Positions 35,630 through 45,528 of a stretch of 64,000 nucleotides of DNA are shown here, piece by piece (position 1 is the stretch's first letter; each line of letters begins with the position of its first letter). The translations under genes were made by a program, and so were the position numbers. Origin of the DNA: Rhodothermales bacterium (GTDB lineage Bacteria; Bacteroidota; Rhodothermia; Rhodothermales; UBA10348); the NCBI GenBank assembly GCA_028284865.1, contig JANQQV010000006.1, positions 1-64,000 of the forward strand, written 5' to 3'. The notes beneath the pieces are model-generated. The model was not told where the DNA came from. It did no database searches and saw nothing but the letters and a program-made list of their open reading frames with translations.

Positions 35630-36553
35630 TCAGTCGGAGGTCAGGTCACGCTTCCCGGGATATGTGTAGCCGATCAACGAGGTGATATTGGGCTCCAGCG
35701 TCCACTCGTAGGTGTACTGATTGACCGAGCCAAAGAAGCCAAATCCGCCATCCACGTTGGAGAACGTACCCGGCTGGACAAGGACCTCCCGGTCAAAGAC
35801 GCCATCAGGAGGTCGCCAGGAATCAGAGGTCATGGTCAGGCGCATGCCCACCGACATCAGGAATGGCTCGGCGTCATCAGAAACGCCCAGTTCCCGCGTG
35901 ACATCTTCTTTGTCATCCGTCAGGCGAACCAGGACTTCCCATTTGTCACCCTGAACAATCTGACCGAATTGATCGCCGACGTTGCCATAAGGAATGACCG
36001 CATCAAGGAAGGGTCGGCCAGGTGCGGAGTTGAGGAATCGATACCACACTTCCACACGGAATGGCGGGAAGTCCACATCCGTCCAGCGGATCTTCTGGAA
36101 TACGGCGGCTACGGAGATCGTCGGTTCATCCAGCTCCACACCGGCAACGGTGGGGATGGTGGTTGAAGCCTGCGCGCGATTGCCATCCTCCCGGGCAACG
36201 GTCAACTCATACGTCCACCCAGGAATGGGTCGGAATGGAGCGTGAAATACGTGCCCTGTGGATCCGTCGTCGTACGTGACCACCGAGTCCTGCCAGGTGA
36301 TGACTTGTCCGGACTCGACTTCAAGGCTCGTAACCGTTGCGTCGATCGTGCCAGCTTCAAGACCGGCAAAGTCTGTTCGCAGCGGAATCACCCGCACGAA
36401 CTGTTGATCAGATGCGGTGTCGAGATAGCCGAAAATCGTGAAGTAGCGATCCTCTTCGACAAACGGGTTGACCTGGTCCTCACAGCCGGTGCCGAAGACC
36501 ACAGTCATCAGCAGGATGGGAAGAAGCGCAAGGGACGTCAGACGGATTCGCAT
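35630..36553 (-). CDS. DUF4249-like lipoprotein (copy 1)
   Basis: A 307-residue lipoprotein: signal peptide and lipobox VFGTGCEDQ place the lipidated Cys near residue 24. The sequence CEDQVNPFVEEDRYFTIFGYLD and the later beta-rich pattern resemble DUF4249 proteins, which in Bacteroidota are encoded next to TonB-dependent receptors. It follows copy 1 of the receptor gene by 53 nt. It shares layout and end sequence (GGFGFFGSVNQYTYEW) with the second lipoprotein in the window (SSGLGFFGSVGQYRYTW), showing that the two are paralogues. Probably an outer-membrane partner of the receptor. Confidence 0.7.
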   Translation of the reverse strand: MRIRLTSLALLPILLMTVVFGTGCEDQVNPFVEEDRYFTIFGYLDTASDQQFVRVIPLRTDFAGLEAGTIDATVTSLEVESGQVITWQDSVVTYDDGSTGHVFHAPFRPIPGWTYELTVAREDGNRAQASTTIPTVAGVELDEPTISVAAVFQKIRWTDVDFPPFRVEVWYRFLNSAPGRPFLDAVIPYGNVGDQFGQIVQGDKWEVLVRLTDDKEDVTRELGVSDDAEPFLMSVGMRLTMTSDSWRPPDGVFDREVLVQPGTFSNVDGGFGFFGSVNQYTYEWTLEPNITSLIGYTYPGKRDLTSD

Positions 36554-36606
36554 GGAGCCAGCAGATTGAGGCGCGGAGTGGGTCGCTGTTCGGGTACCTG
36601 TTTCCA

Positions 36607-38898
36607 TTATTTGTACTCCAGTTTCAGGCCCACAGTCGGGATGAGGGGCAGCTGATCGACGCGACGCAGCGTGAAGAGATCGAGATAGAACAGATTGCGG
36701 CGATCGTATGCATTCAGCAATCCGGTCTGGATCGTCAGGAACGTCGTAGGTCCTACCCGGAATTCGCGATCCATGGAAAGGTCGAGACGGTGGTAGGTAG
36801 GCAGGCGGCCTGTGTATGGGCGGCCGTAAAGCACGCGCTCTTCGCCAGGCACCTCGGTCACGGTCACGAGCGAATCGAGCAACACGAAGCGATCAAACCC
36901 GAGCGATTCGTTGAAAGGCAAGCCGGAACCGAACTGCCAGCGAGCCGACAGATTGACCCCTTTGATGACCACATTTGCCATCACATTGAGCTGATCCTTG
37001 CGGTCGTGCGGCGGAGCGTAGGCCACCGCGTCGTCTCCCGTCAGCAGCTGCAGGGCACGAGCTGTGGTTTTATATTCGACTTCGGAGCGGCCCCAGCTGA
37101 CCGTCGCCTGGAATTTTTCCGTGCTTCCGACTTCCATTCGCAGGTCAAAGCCGCGTGCCGTCCCGTCAGCAATCTGCACGTTCGTGGTGAACCGCGGGAA
37201 GGCCGTCCATTCCGGTACATTCAGGTTCTGGAGGTCCTTGTAGAAGCCCTCCGCCGAGAGGCGTACCCATCTGGCCGGCTCAATCCGATAACCTGCAATG
37301 AGGTGACGTGCCTCCGGAATCGATCCGAAAGGTGCGGCCGTCCAGGCGGTGAAAATGTCCCCGGCGTCACGGCGGTCGTTCAGGCCGGTAATCTCCTGGT
37401 GATAGATGCCGGCTGCGGTCGAAATTCGGTGGATGCCCTGATTCCAGACGATGCGCAAGCGCGGTTCGAGGAAGGTCTCCCCTTTCGACGGGAAGGACTG
37501 CAGGCGAACACCCGGCTGGATATTGAGGCCTTCAACCGGCTTGAATTCCGGCTCGAAGTAGGCACCCACTTCCGTGATGAATTCCTTCTGGAGCTGCACA
37601 TTCTGGAAGAGTCCGCCCAGATTGGCGTCGAGCTGTGAGGAGCTGAGAAAGATCCCCCAGTTGAAGTTGTTCGGGCCCACGTAATGCGTCACGTTGGCCT
37701 GGAAGGCGAAGATGCTCGCCTCGGTGGAGCGAAGCGGGTCGCCTGGAGGCCCGAATTCGTTGACCAGCGACGAGTAGCTCGTCACGATCTCGGCAAATAC
37801 GGGAAGGGTGGCTGGAAGGAAAAGGAAGCGGGAGCCAACAGCCAGGTTTTCCCAATTCACCTCATCCTGGGTGATACCATCGGAATCCTCGTTGAGCGGG
37901 TTGATGCCGAGGCGACCATTGTCCGTGGTCCGAATGCCCGAAATGGACCACTGGGCACTCTTGCCCAGGTTGGCGTGGATCTTGGCAAAGGCGTCGTCAA
38001 ACTTGAACGGCAGCGGCTCATCAATCAGCTTGGCGGCGCCTTGCTCGATGACCGATCTGCGATAGGAACCCAGGAAGGACACCTTGCCGGGGACGATGGG
38101 GCCTTCGAGACGTGCCGAGCTCACGAATGGAGCAATCGTAACGGCACCCACGGCCCGGCGCTTGTTACCGGTTCGCGCTGTGATATCGATGACCGAAGAC
38201 AGACGACCTCCAAACTTGCCCCCGTATCCGCCAGCGTAGACATCCGCTGTATTGATGATGTCCGATGGGAAGGCCGAGAAGAAACCGACCACGTGGAACG
38301 GCTGGAAGATCTGCATCCCGTCCAGCATCACCAGGTTCTGAGTGGGCTCGCCTCCCCGGATGAACAGCTGACCGCCTCGGTCACCCTGAGAAACAACGCC
38401 GGGAAGCGCCGTCAGGTAGTTGACCAGGTCAGCAGAAATGTCTGGTGCCGGGACCAGCGAGATGTCTGCCGGGCGAACGGTTTGCAGACCGGCTGTGACG
38501 TTGGCCGCACCAGCCGTTTCACGGGCCCCCTCCACCACAACTTCTCCAAGCTCGGTATCCTCGACGTCCATCTCGATGGAGAGCGTCTGGATTTCCCCGG
38601 CAACGATCGTGACGGACTGCTCAAAGTCAGTGAACCCGATGAAGGTAGCGCGGAGCTGATACGTACCAGCCGGGACGCGGGAAATGGCATAGAAGCCATC
38701 GGTGTCGGAAGCATTCCCGTAGAGGTCGCCAGCGGCGTTGGTCAGGATGACGTTCACACCCGGCAAGGGCTGTCCGTCGGAAGCGTCTGTGACGAAGCCG
38801 CGAATGGTACCATTCTGGGCGGCAGCGGGACCTGCTGCAAAGAGCAACAGGATGATGAGAAGACGAACCGGAAGCGGAACGCGGAGAAGCGGTTGCAA
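36607..38898 (-). CDS. TonB-dependent receptor with carboxypeptidase-like N-terminal domain (copy 1)
   Basis: A 763-residue outer-membrane receptor. A signal peptide (VRLLIILLLFAAGPAAAQ) is followed by a carboxypeptidase regulatory-like beta-sandwich (GFVTDASDGQPLPGVNVIL). The plug domain has SQGDRGGQLFIRGGEPTQNLVMLDGM, here in two parts around GQLFIRGG. A C-terminal beta barrel ends in aromatic-rich strands. The start is a TTG; no in-frame ATG is seen for a long stretch upstream, and the TTG gives a good signal peptide. The substrate is unknown. It is a tandem paralogue of the receptor gene just upstream. Confidence 0.88.
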   Translation of the reverse strand: MQPLLRVPLPVRLLIILLLFAAGPAAAQNGTIRGFVTDASDGQPLPGVNVILTNAAGDLYGNASDTDGFYAISRVPAGTYQLRATFIGFTDFEQSVTIVAGEIQTLSIEMDVEDTELGEVVVEGARETAGAANVTAGLQTVRPADISLVPAPDISADLVNYLTALPGVVSQGDRGGQLFIRGGEPTQNLVMLDGMQIFQPFHVVGFFSAFPSDIINTADVYAGGYGGKFGGRLSSVIDITARTGNKRRAVGAVTIAPFVSSARLEGPIVPGKVSFLGSYRRSVIEQGAAKLIDEPLPFKFDDAFAKIHANLGKSAQWSISGIRTTDNGRLGINPLNEDSDGITQDEVNWENLAVGSRFLFLPATLPVFAEIVTSYSSLVNEFGPPGDPLRSTEASIFAFQANVTHYVGPNNFNWGIFLSSSQLDANLGGLFQNVQLQKEFITEVGAYFEPEFKPVEGLNIQPGVRLQSFPSKGETFLEPRLRIVWNQGIHRISTAAGIYHQEITGLNDRRDAGDIFTAWTAAPFGSIPEARHLIAGYRIEPARWVRLSAEGFYKDLQNLNVPEWTAFPRFTTNVQIADGTARGFDLRMEVGSTEKFQATVSWGRSEVEYKTTARALQLLTGDDAVAYAPPHDRKDQLNVMANVVIKGVNLSARWQFGSGLPFNESLGFDRFVLLDSLVTVTEVPGEERVLYGRPYTGRLPTYHRLDLSMDREFRVGPTTFLTIQTGLLNAYDRRNLFYLDLFTLRRVDQLPLIPTVGLKLEYK

Positions 38899-39026
38899 TG
38901 AGTCGGGGGTGTTGGTCGGGAAAGCCGAAAAGGTACGGTCTGACGATGTCAGAAAGTAGGCGGGATCAGGGTAATTCCCCCGAACCTCGACCTACCCTTG
39001 ACGACTCAAAAGGGGCTCACATTCCC

Positions 39027-39902
39027 TTACTGGGAATCGATCCATCCCATGGCCGCTACGGTCTCGGCATCCAGGTCCCAGGTGTAGCGATATTGCCCCA
39101 CGGAGCCGAAGAATCCGAGTCCGGAAGAGACAGTAGTTTGCGTCGGATTGAACCACTCTGGACCGGGCAAATCAAAGCTCAATTCGATACGTCTGAATTG
39201 AACCCCGGACTCATCCAGATCCCGCCCCAGCTGGTTCATCACATTGAACCGATCCGACCAGTAGTTCACTTTCAGGTTCGCCTCCGTAATCGGTGTTTCT
39301 GACAGGCGCCCGTAAGAAACGGAAATCGTCTCTGGCTCGGATTCCCCGATATCGATCACGGTGTAGTGGACGAATACGATTTCTGGAGCCCCATTGATAC
39401 CCAACAGGTACAGCGTCTGCGTTCGATTGTCCTCATCGCCCTCTGCAGGGTCAATCAAGAATCGTGGCTGTTCCGGGACAAGTGTTCGGGCTTCCGCAAT
39501 GATGTCGCCATCCCGTGAGACCTCCAGCCGATACTCGGCTCCGGCTTCTGGGGTGAAGTTGGCGACGAATACGGAGATCGGATCGCCGGCTTCATTCGTA
39601 GCCAGCGAATCACTCCATTCCTGGAAGGTCGCCGTGCCCACTTTGATACTGCGAACCCGAAGGTCACCGGCTTCCGGAGTCTGATCCAGAATGGTAGAGC
39701 GAAGAGACTCGAGCCGGACTACCTGGCGGTCAGTACGCATGTCGAGGAATCCGTAGACGGCCACCGCATCGATCCGGTCTTCGGCAATGGGCTCCACGGT
39801 GTTGTCACACGCCGAAACGAGCATCAAGGACAGGACCAGCAGGATCGCGCCGTATCCGTTCGCCTTGCTCAGCGTCCAGCTATGTCTGCGGGTTCGCATC
39901 AT
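39027..39902 (-). CDS. DUF4249-like lipoprotein (copy 2)
   Basis: A 291-residue lipoprotein with lipobox LMLVSACDNT and a beta-rich mature part. Its ATG overlaps the stop of receptor copy 2 (ATGA), so translation is coupled; a second ATG follows immediately. The end of the protein (SSGLGFFGSVGQYRYTWDLD) closely matches the copy 1 lipoprotein, evidence of duplication of the whole receptor/lipoprotein unit. Likely held in the outer membrane as a receptor partner. Confidence 0.7.
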   Translation of the reverse strand: MMRTRRHSWTLSKANGYGAILLVLSLMLVSACDNTVEPIAEDRIDAVAVYGFLDMRTDRQVVRLESLRSTILDQTPEAGDLRVRSIKVGTATFQEWSDSLATNEAGDPISVFVANFTPEAGAEYRLEVSRDGDIIAEARTLVPEQPRFLIDPAEGDEDNRTQTLYLLGINGAPEIVFVHYTVIDIGESEPETISVSYGRLSETPITEANLKVNYWSDRFNVMNQLGRDLDESGVQFRRIELSFDLPGPEWFNPTQTTVSSGLGFFGSVGQYRYTWDLDAETVAAMGWIDSQ

Positions 39903-42250
39903 CGCATGTCCACCCGGATGCCCATGCTCGGGATGAGTGGGAGCTGATCCACACGGCTACCCGAGAAGATGTTGTACTCGAAGATGTTCGCGCGGTCGTA
40001 GACGTTGATGACGCCGGCCTGGAAGGTGAGGTCTGCCTGACGAAGCAGCACTTTGTGCTCAAGTGTCACATCCAGTCGATGATACGTGGGCATGCGCCCG
40101 CCGTAGGGCTGGGCACGAGAGACGAGCGTGGTACCGACATCATCCAAGAACTGATCTGACGCGGGCTCGTCCAGCTCCAAGCCGGTGTAGTAGCCGTTGA
40201 CCTGTGTGAACGGAAGGCCTGAGCCGAACTGCCATCGACTGCCGAATGCCCACGATCCAATCGTGAGCCGCATCGTGGCGCCTAGCTGATGGCGACGATC
40301 GTGCGGCGGATTGAATTCGAGTCTGGGTAGCAGGATCGACTGACCCGTGCCCGCCAGGAAAATGGCGCGTGAGCGTTGGACGGGTCGCACGTAGTCGACT
40401 TTGGAATGGCCGTACGTGGCAGAGAAATACAACCAACGTGTTGTGACTTCGGTTTTCAGGTCCACGCCCTCCGCCCGCCCGTTGACCTGGGAGAACTCGG
40501 CCAGTACACCGACTTCGTCAGAAAAAACGGGAAACGAGAGATCTGAAAGATCTTTGCGGTACCCCTCGACAGAAAGCTCCAACCACCGAACCGGACGCAT
40601 CTGCCATCCCGCGATGTAATGGATGGCCCGAGGAACCGGCGTTCCGCGTGGCGAGGCCGTCCAGACAGTGAACACATCGGACACATCCTGCTCGTTGTTC
40701 AGGCCGACGATCTGCTGGTGATAACGGCCCCAGGCCAGACTGAGCTTGTGGCGACTGCCCGTTCCGCCGGGCAAGAAGAGCAACCGCGCACGCGGAGCGA
40801 TCGTCCGGCGCAGCCCTCTCGAGAATGCCTCGATGCGGACACCCGGCTCCAGCTGCAGGTATTCACTCGGGACCCAACGCGCTTCGAAGAATCCACCCCC
40901 ACTGCTGACACCGGTACTGACCTGACTGCGCCCGCGGCCGAGACTGAAGTCGAAAAAGTTGGTGTTGCCGAAGATGCCGAAGTTGATCTGGTTGGCGCCC
41001 AGCAGGTAGGTGAATCCGATATTCAGCACGAATTCGGAGACGTCAGCCACCCGGATCTCATCCTCGGTTTGGCGATACCGACTCTCCAGGGAGGAGTAGT
41101 ACACAGAGAGCTCGGACATGACCGCAGCATCCTCGGGGATGTAGAGGTAGCGGCCTCCGTAGGCCTCGTTCTTCCATGTCGAACGGCGAACTTCGGCCAG
41201 GACATCCGAATCGTCACCGCTGTTGAGGTACCCCGTATCTGACGTCCTCAAGGCGGTGAACGCCACGCTTGAGGTCTGATTCAGATAGGCGTGGAACTTG
41301 GCAAAGCGGTCTCCAAACTGGAAGGGCAACTCTTCGCCCAGAAGCTGTGGCGCAACGCGATCAATGATGGACTCGCGAGCGGAAAGGACGAGGGAGGCCT
41401 CGTTCTTCAGAACCGGCACTTCGAGTCGAATCCCGCTCATGAACGGAGCGATCGAGGCAGATCCGGAAACGTGCTCTTTGCTTCCGTTTCGCGTGCGGAT
41501 ATCAATAACGGACGAAATGCGACCTCCATACCGGGCATTGAAGCCGCCAGCGTAGACATCCGTCGTGGCGATGATGTCGGCAGGAAATGCGCTGTAGAAG
41601 CCGACCACATGGAACGGCTGGAAAATGCGCATGCCGTCCAGCAGCACAAGGTTCTGGGTCGGCGTACCACCGCGAACAAACAGCTGACCGCCTCGATCAC
41701 CAGTAGCCACCACTCCGGGAAGCGTCAGCAGATAGCCGGCCAGGTCGTACGTCACGTCCGGCATGGGTACGCGCGCCAGATCACCAGGGCGGATCGTTTC
41801 CAGACCGGCGACATACCGCTCGGAATCCTCACGCTGCGACTCCACGATCAGTTCTTCAAGCAGCGTCCGGGTCGGTGCGAGACGAATCTCGACGGGCTCA
41901 TCGACCGGTAGCTGGACGGTCGTCCGATTCACCTCGTAGCCCACGAAAGAGGCCTCCAAGACGTACGTCCCTCCTGCAAGTCCCGAAAATCGGAATCGTC
42001 CATCTCCGTCTGCGACATTGCCTGCAACCCGCTCGGTTCCCCGGATGACCAGCACCGTAGCTCCGGGAAGTCCGTCACCGCTTTCCGCGTCGATGACCCG
42101 TCCGCGCAGGACTTGGGCGTGTGCTGAGTCGAGGCCTATACCCAACAAGACCGGGCCGAATACGACCAGGCCGATCAGGAGCAATCGGTGGAGTGGGTGT
42201 CGGAAAGACACGGGAGGAAGTGTGGGTCTGGGGCAAGACGACGATCCCAT
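39899..42250 (-). CDS. TonB-dependent receptor with carboxypeptidase-like N-terminal domain (copy 2)
   Basis: A 783-residue outer-membrane receptor. The signal segment (HRLLLIGLVVFGPVLLGIG) is followed by a carboxypeptidase regulatory-like domain (VIDAESGDGLPGATVLV), a plug with ATGDRGGQLFVRGGTPTQN and a beta barrel. It is clearly paralogous to copy 1: the plug motif, the QNLVLLDGMRIFQPFHVVGF segment and the closing DQLPLIPSMGI (copy 1: DQLPLIPTVGL) are shared. The ATG before GSSSCPRP was preferred to a TTG three codons earlier. Substrate unknown. Confidence 0.87.
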   Translation of the reverse strand: MGSSSCPRPTLPPVSFRHPLHRLLLIGLVVFGPVLLGIGLDSAHAQVLRGRVIDAESGDGLPGATVLVIRGTERVAGNVADGDGRFRFSGLAGGTYVLEASFVGYEVNRTTVQLPVDEPVEIRLAPTRTLLEELIVESQREDSERYVAGLETIRPGDLARVPMPDVTYDLAGYLLTLPGVVATGDRGGQLFVRGGTPTQNLVLLDGMRIFQPFHVVGFYSAFPADIIATTDVYAGGFNARYGGRISSVIDIRTRNGSKEHVSGSASIAPFMSGIRLEVPVLKNEASLVLSARESIIDRVAPQLLGEELPFQFGDRFAKFHAYLNQTSSVAFTALRTSDTGYLNSGDDSDVLAEVRRSTWKNEAYGGRYLYIPEDAAVMSELSVYYSSLESRYRQTEDEIRVADVSEFVLNIGFTYLLGANQINFGIFGNTNFFDFSLGRGRSQVSTGVSSGGGFFEARWVPSEYLQLEPGVRIEAFSRGLRRTIAPRARLLFLPGGTGSRHKLSLAWGRYHQQIVGLNNEQDVSDVFTVWTASPRGTPVPRAIHYIAGWQMRPVRWLELSVEGYRKDLSDLSFPVFSDEVGVLAEFSQVNGRAEGVDLKTEVTTRWLYFSATYGHSKVDYVRPVQRSRAIFLAGTGQSILLPRLEFNPPHDRRHQLGATMRLTIGSWAFGSRWQFGSGLPFTQVNGYYTGLELDEPASDQFLDDVGTTLVSRAQPYGGRMPTYHRLDVTLEHKVLLRQADLTFQAGVINVYDRANIFEYNIFSGSRVDQLPLIPSMGIRVDMR

Positions 42251-42405
42251 ACGCAACAAGCGCCGGCAGGATCACCGTGCGCACGATAATACGACGCAGT
42301 GGAAAACGGTCGGAACGAGAACCCGAACCGTCGCCAGGGGTAGATGAATGACGATAGAGGCCTCGAAAGCGCCTCGCTCCCATCCCGAAGTCTGACCGGA
42401 TAGCG

Positions 42406-42651
42406 ATGAAAACGCCAGCTCGCAGAATCCTTCTGATCGTTATCGGAGTGTTTCTGTTGTTCGTAGCGATCGACTCAATCGGTACGTTTGATTCAAGGCC
42501 GTACTTCGAGGTACCGCATGGAAATCACTCGCACTATGTGCCTAAGGACTGCGATCCTCCCCTTGGTGTATCGGATGCTCCCACGCGCGAGCCAGGACCA
42601 AACGAGCGTATCACATGCGAGGGGCAGATCGTACCCATCGAGGCCCCTTGA
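42406..42651 (+). CDS. Small membrane-anchored protein, unknown function
   Basis: An 81-residue protein with one N-terminal helix (RILLIVIGVFLLFVAIDSI) and a short polar C-terminal part containing the His-rich VPHGNHSHYVPKDCDPP and EPGPNERITCEGQIVP. Two cysteines might form a disulfide outside the membrane. I recognise no family. It stands alone on the plus strand between divergent/convergent neighbours and ends 4 nt before the acetyltransferase stop. The start gives a good membrane anchor. Confidence 0.6.
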   Translation: MKTPARRILLIVIGVFLLFVAIDSIGTFDSRPYFEVPHGNHSHYVPKDCDPPLGVSDAPTREPGPNERITCEGQIVPIEAP

Positions 42652-42655
42652 CGCT

Positions 42656-43147
42656 TCAGCCAGTCCCCGCCAAGGCTTCGATTTCCGCGCGCTTCAGCCG
42701 CATGGTCTCCCACTCGGATAGCATGGTTGCGCCGAGCTGATCGTAAAAGGATATGGCCGGCTCATTCCAGTCCAGCACGTTCCATTCCAGTCGCTGACAG
42801 CCGCGATCCCGAGCGATACCTGCAAGCTTCCTGAACAGCGCCAGCCCGACTCCTTTGCCCCGGTAGTCGGGTTCGACGAACAGGTCTTCCAGAAACAGAC
42901 CAAAGTTGGTCAGGAAGGTCGAGTAGTTGTGGAAGAACAGTGCAAACCCGATGCACTTTCCTGTGCTTCCTTCGTGGGCCACGAGTGCTTCGATTCGGGG
43001 AGTCGCTTTTTCTGAAAGCTGATGGGCAAGTGTATCGACATCCGGATTGGACTCATGGCGTAGGCGCTCGTACTCGGCGAGGCTGTTGATCAGCCTGACG
43101 AGATCTGGAGCATCGGAAGGCGTGGCCGGGCGAATCGAAAACGACAT
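42656..43147 (-). CDS. GNAT N-acetyltransferase, SSAT/thialysine acetyltransferase-like
   Basis: A 163-residue single-domain acetyltransferase. The acetyl-CoA loop is in LFVEPDYRGKGVGLALF and the HNYSTFLTNFGLFLEDLFV segment is typical of spermidine/thialysine acetyltransferases (SSAT family). WNVLDWNEPAISFYDQLGA completes the C-terminal GNAT motif. It transfers acetyl groups to a small amine such as a polyamine or thialysine; the precise substrate is not shown by the sequence. Confidence 0.87.
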   Translation of the reverse strand: MSFSIRPATPSDAPDLVRLINSLAEYERLRHESNPDVDTLAHQLSEKATPRIEALVAHEGSTGKCIGFALFFHNYSTFLTNFGLFLEDLFVEPDYRGKGVGLALFRKLAGIARDRGCQRLEWNVLDWNEPAISFYDQLGATMLSEWETMRLKRAEIEALAGTG

Positions 43148-43194
43148 CGTCTGAAGATGAAGGTGGGTATCGGCGATTTGAGACAGTCGTATCG

Positions 43195-45375
43195 CTACTG
43201 AACGATGATCAGCTGTTCGTTGACCATCCTGCCAGCACGAACACGCAGAAGATAGCGGCCGGCCGCCACCTCAGGAACGGAAAGGCGATACTCGGTCCGG
43301 CCGACCGCAAGTTCGGTGTGCCAGACCCGTCGCCCCATCATGTCGAACAGGACGGCGCTGCCAGCGGACTGAATGGCATCATGGCCCCGTGCTTGTCCCA
43401 GCGAGGGCACTCGAATAGTGATCGGACCGCCTGGCTGTGCGGGATGGGGTGCCACAACGACTTCCCACTCAGGAGGTGACACCCACTCGACATCCGTGCC
43501 GGAAATCACGGCGGTCTCGCCGCGAAGGATCCAGCGTTCAGGATCCACCTGGACCCCAATCGGGCGAGCCGGTAGCGGGATGTCGATGACCTGCGTCCGA
43601 TCCGAGACGTCGACCAGGACTTCGTAGGTGAAGTGATCAGATTCGACCCAGAGGGGCAGTTGAACCTGAAAGGCCTGCACCGAAGACTCCGTCCCTGTCT
43701 GAATCTGATCCAACTCGACCCGCAACGCGTGGTTGGAGCCCTGCGAAATGTCCTCCCAGGCCATGCGCCATCGGGGTTCACCCGCTCCCTCAGTCACCCA
43801 TTGCTCGAAAAACACGGACCAATCCTGACCGGTCACGGACTCGACGACATGCTTGAATTGCTCGGTCGTTCCGTTTCCATATCGAACTTCGGGCGCTTCT
43901 GCCCACGCACGCAGAATGGATCGGAAAGCCGGGTCACCAACCTGCTTTCGAATCATCCTCAGCACCATCCACCCTTTTGCATACACGCGACCATGGGTGA
44001 ACATGTCGGATGCATCGCTGGTGTCGGCCAAAACCAAGGACCCCTCGGCCGTGAGGGCCCGGCTGTAGTAGATATCGAACAGGATATCCCTGACTGGAGT
44101 GAAGTCGGTATCGGCTTCGAACGTCAGCATCTCCCCCAGCGTGGCGAAGCCCTCATTGAGCCACAAATCCCGCCAGCTGGCCGGCGTGACGGCATTGCCG
44201 TACCACTGATGGGCCAGCTCATGGGCAATCAACTCAATGCCGATGTTTCCCATCGAACTGAGCGTTTGATGCTCCATGCCCCCACGAAACGTGACATGGG
44301 CGTTGCCATACTTCTCATCCGCGAACGGATATGGCCCGAACCAGCGTTCCTGTATGGCCATGGCGTGCGGAGTCAGGCGCCAACCACTGGCCGCGTTGAT
44401 CCCCTCGACCGCAGGTATGTCTCGGAAGGCGTAGTTCTCGATGGGAAACCGCGCCGAGCCGAATTCCTGCGCGAGATCGAACGGGCGGTCGTAGACGTCC
44501 ACATGTCTATCGTATTCTCCGGCCGCAATCGAGACGAGGTACGTGGCGATGGGATAGCGATGCATCCAGTCGAACGTGGTCGTGCCGTTTTCGTGGGCCA
44601 CTTCGGACTCAAGCAATCCATTCGAGGCAGCCATCATGTGGGAGGGCACCGTCAGCGTGACCCGTACGGAGTCGGCTTTGTCCACCGGATGATCTTCTGT
44701 CGGCCACCAGGCCGAGGCACCGTACGGCTCGGAGAGGGTCCAGATGAACTCATCTCCCTCGTGTCGTTCTCCGGAAGCGTATCCGCCCGCCGAGTCATCC
44801 CACTCCGGATTGCCGCGGTAGACAATATCGAATCCGACTTGTTGACCGGCTTCGAGCCCACCCTCCGGTACGATGAACAGCTTGTTCGGACTTTGAATCG
44901 GTGAGTGCTCCCAGGAAAGCGATCGGCCGTCACTCGCCAGTACGATCATGACTTCCATGTTTGCATCGAGATCGAGGTCAACCGTGTCGATGGACGCAGT
45001 CGCCTGCCCGCTGACCCGAACATGGCCCATCAACTCCGGGTCGCGCAGGCGGTCCAGATTGAGGTTCAAGTGATAGAACGAAACGTCGAACGCGTCCTGG
45101 CGAACACGCGCTACACCGGTGGCCTTGTTCGATCGCGGCTCGAGCGTGGACGGGGATCCTGTCTGGAATGCACTCTGGAATACCCCGTGGGGCATCCCGA
45201 CGACCAGTTCGTCGAAACCCACTGTAGAAGCTGTTGCACTTGCGGATAGCCGCTCGATGCGCTCCGCCGAAACAACGACCGGCTCAGAGGTCTGCCGTGC
45301 AAACCCGTCGGCTGGCAATAAGGCCATGCCCAGTGTCAGCAGGAAGGCTGACAGGCGATGTGGTACGGAATGCAT
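43195..45375 (-). CDS. Secreted M1-family metallo-aminopeptidase with T9SS sorting domain
   Basis: A 726-residue secreted peptidase. After the signal peptide (FLLTLGMALLPADGFARQ) comes the M1 beta-saddle domain and the catalytic domain, with the exopeptidase motif GGMEHQ and zinc ligands H385-E386-x2-H389 and E408 (HELAHQWYG then WLNEGFATLGE). A C-terminal segment of ~90 residues (VVVAPHPAQPGG ... GRYLLRVRAGR) is a Por-like sorting domain, somewhat diverged from the usual YPNP start. It trims N-terminal amino acids from peptides outside the cell, fitting a protein-feeding lifestyle. Confidence 0.88.
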   Translation of the reverse strand: MHSVPHRLSAFLLTLGMALLPADGFARQTSEPVVVSAERIERLSASATASTVGFDELVVGMPHGVFQSAFQTGSPSTLEPRSNKATGVARVRQDAFDVSFYHLNLNLDRLRDPELMGHVRVSGQATASIDTVDLDLDANMEVMIVLASDGRSLSWEHSPIQSPNKLFIVPEGGLEAGQQVGFDIVYRGNPEWDDSAGGYASGERHEGDEFIWTLSEPYGASAWWPTEDHPVDKADSVRVTLTVPSHMMAASNGLLESEVAHENGTTTFDWMHRYPIATYLVSIAAGEYDRHVDVYDRPFDLAQEFGSARFPIENYAFRDIPAVEGINAASGWRLTPHAMAIQERWFGPYPFADEKYGNAHVTFRGGMEHQTLSSMGNIGIELIAHELAHQWYGNAVTPASWRDLWLNEGFATLGEMLTFEADTDFTPVRDILFDIYYSRALTAEGSLVLADTSDASDMFTHGRVYAKGWMVLRMIRKQVGDPAFRSILRAWAEAPEVRYGNGTTEQFKHVVESVTGQDWSVFFEQWVTEGAGEPRWRMAWEDISQGSNHALRVELDQIQTGTESSVQAFQVQLPLWVESDHFTYEVLVDVSDRTQVIDIPLPARPIGVQVDPERWILRGETAVISGTDVEWVSPPEWEVVVAPHPAQPGGPITIRVPSLGQARGHDAIQSAGSAVLFDMMGRRVWHTELAVGRTEYRLSVPEVAAGRYLLRVRAGRMVNEQLIIVQ

Positions 45376-45528
45376 GAAGACGCGCGAACCTCGTTCTCGT
45401 GTTCACTCCGCCCGTGTAGGTCGGTTCCGCTCTGCCCGCTCCGTGGGGCCCAAAGTGAATCTCCACCCGGATTCTCCCGTTCAGAACCCTTCCTCCCCAT
45501 GTAAAACCCGTCATCCCGTCACGTTGCC

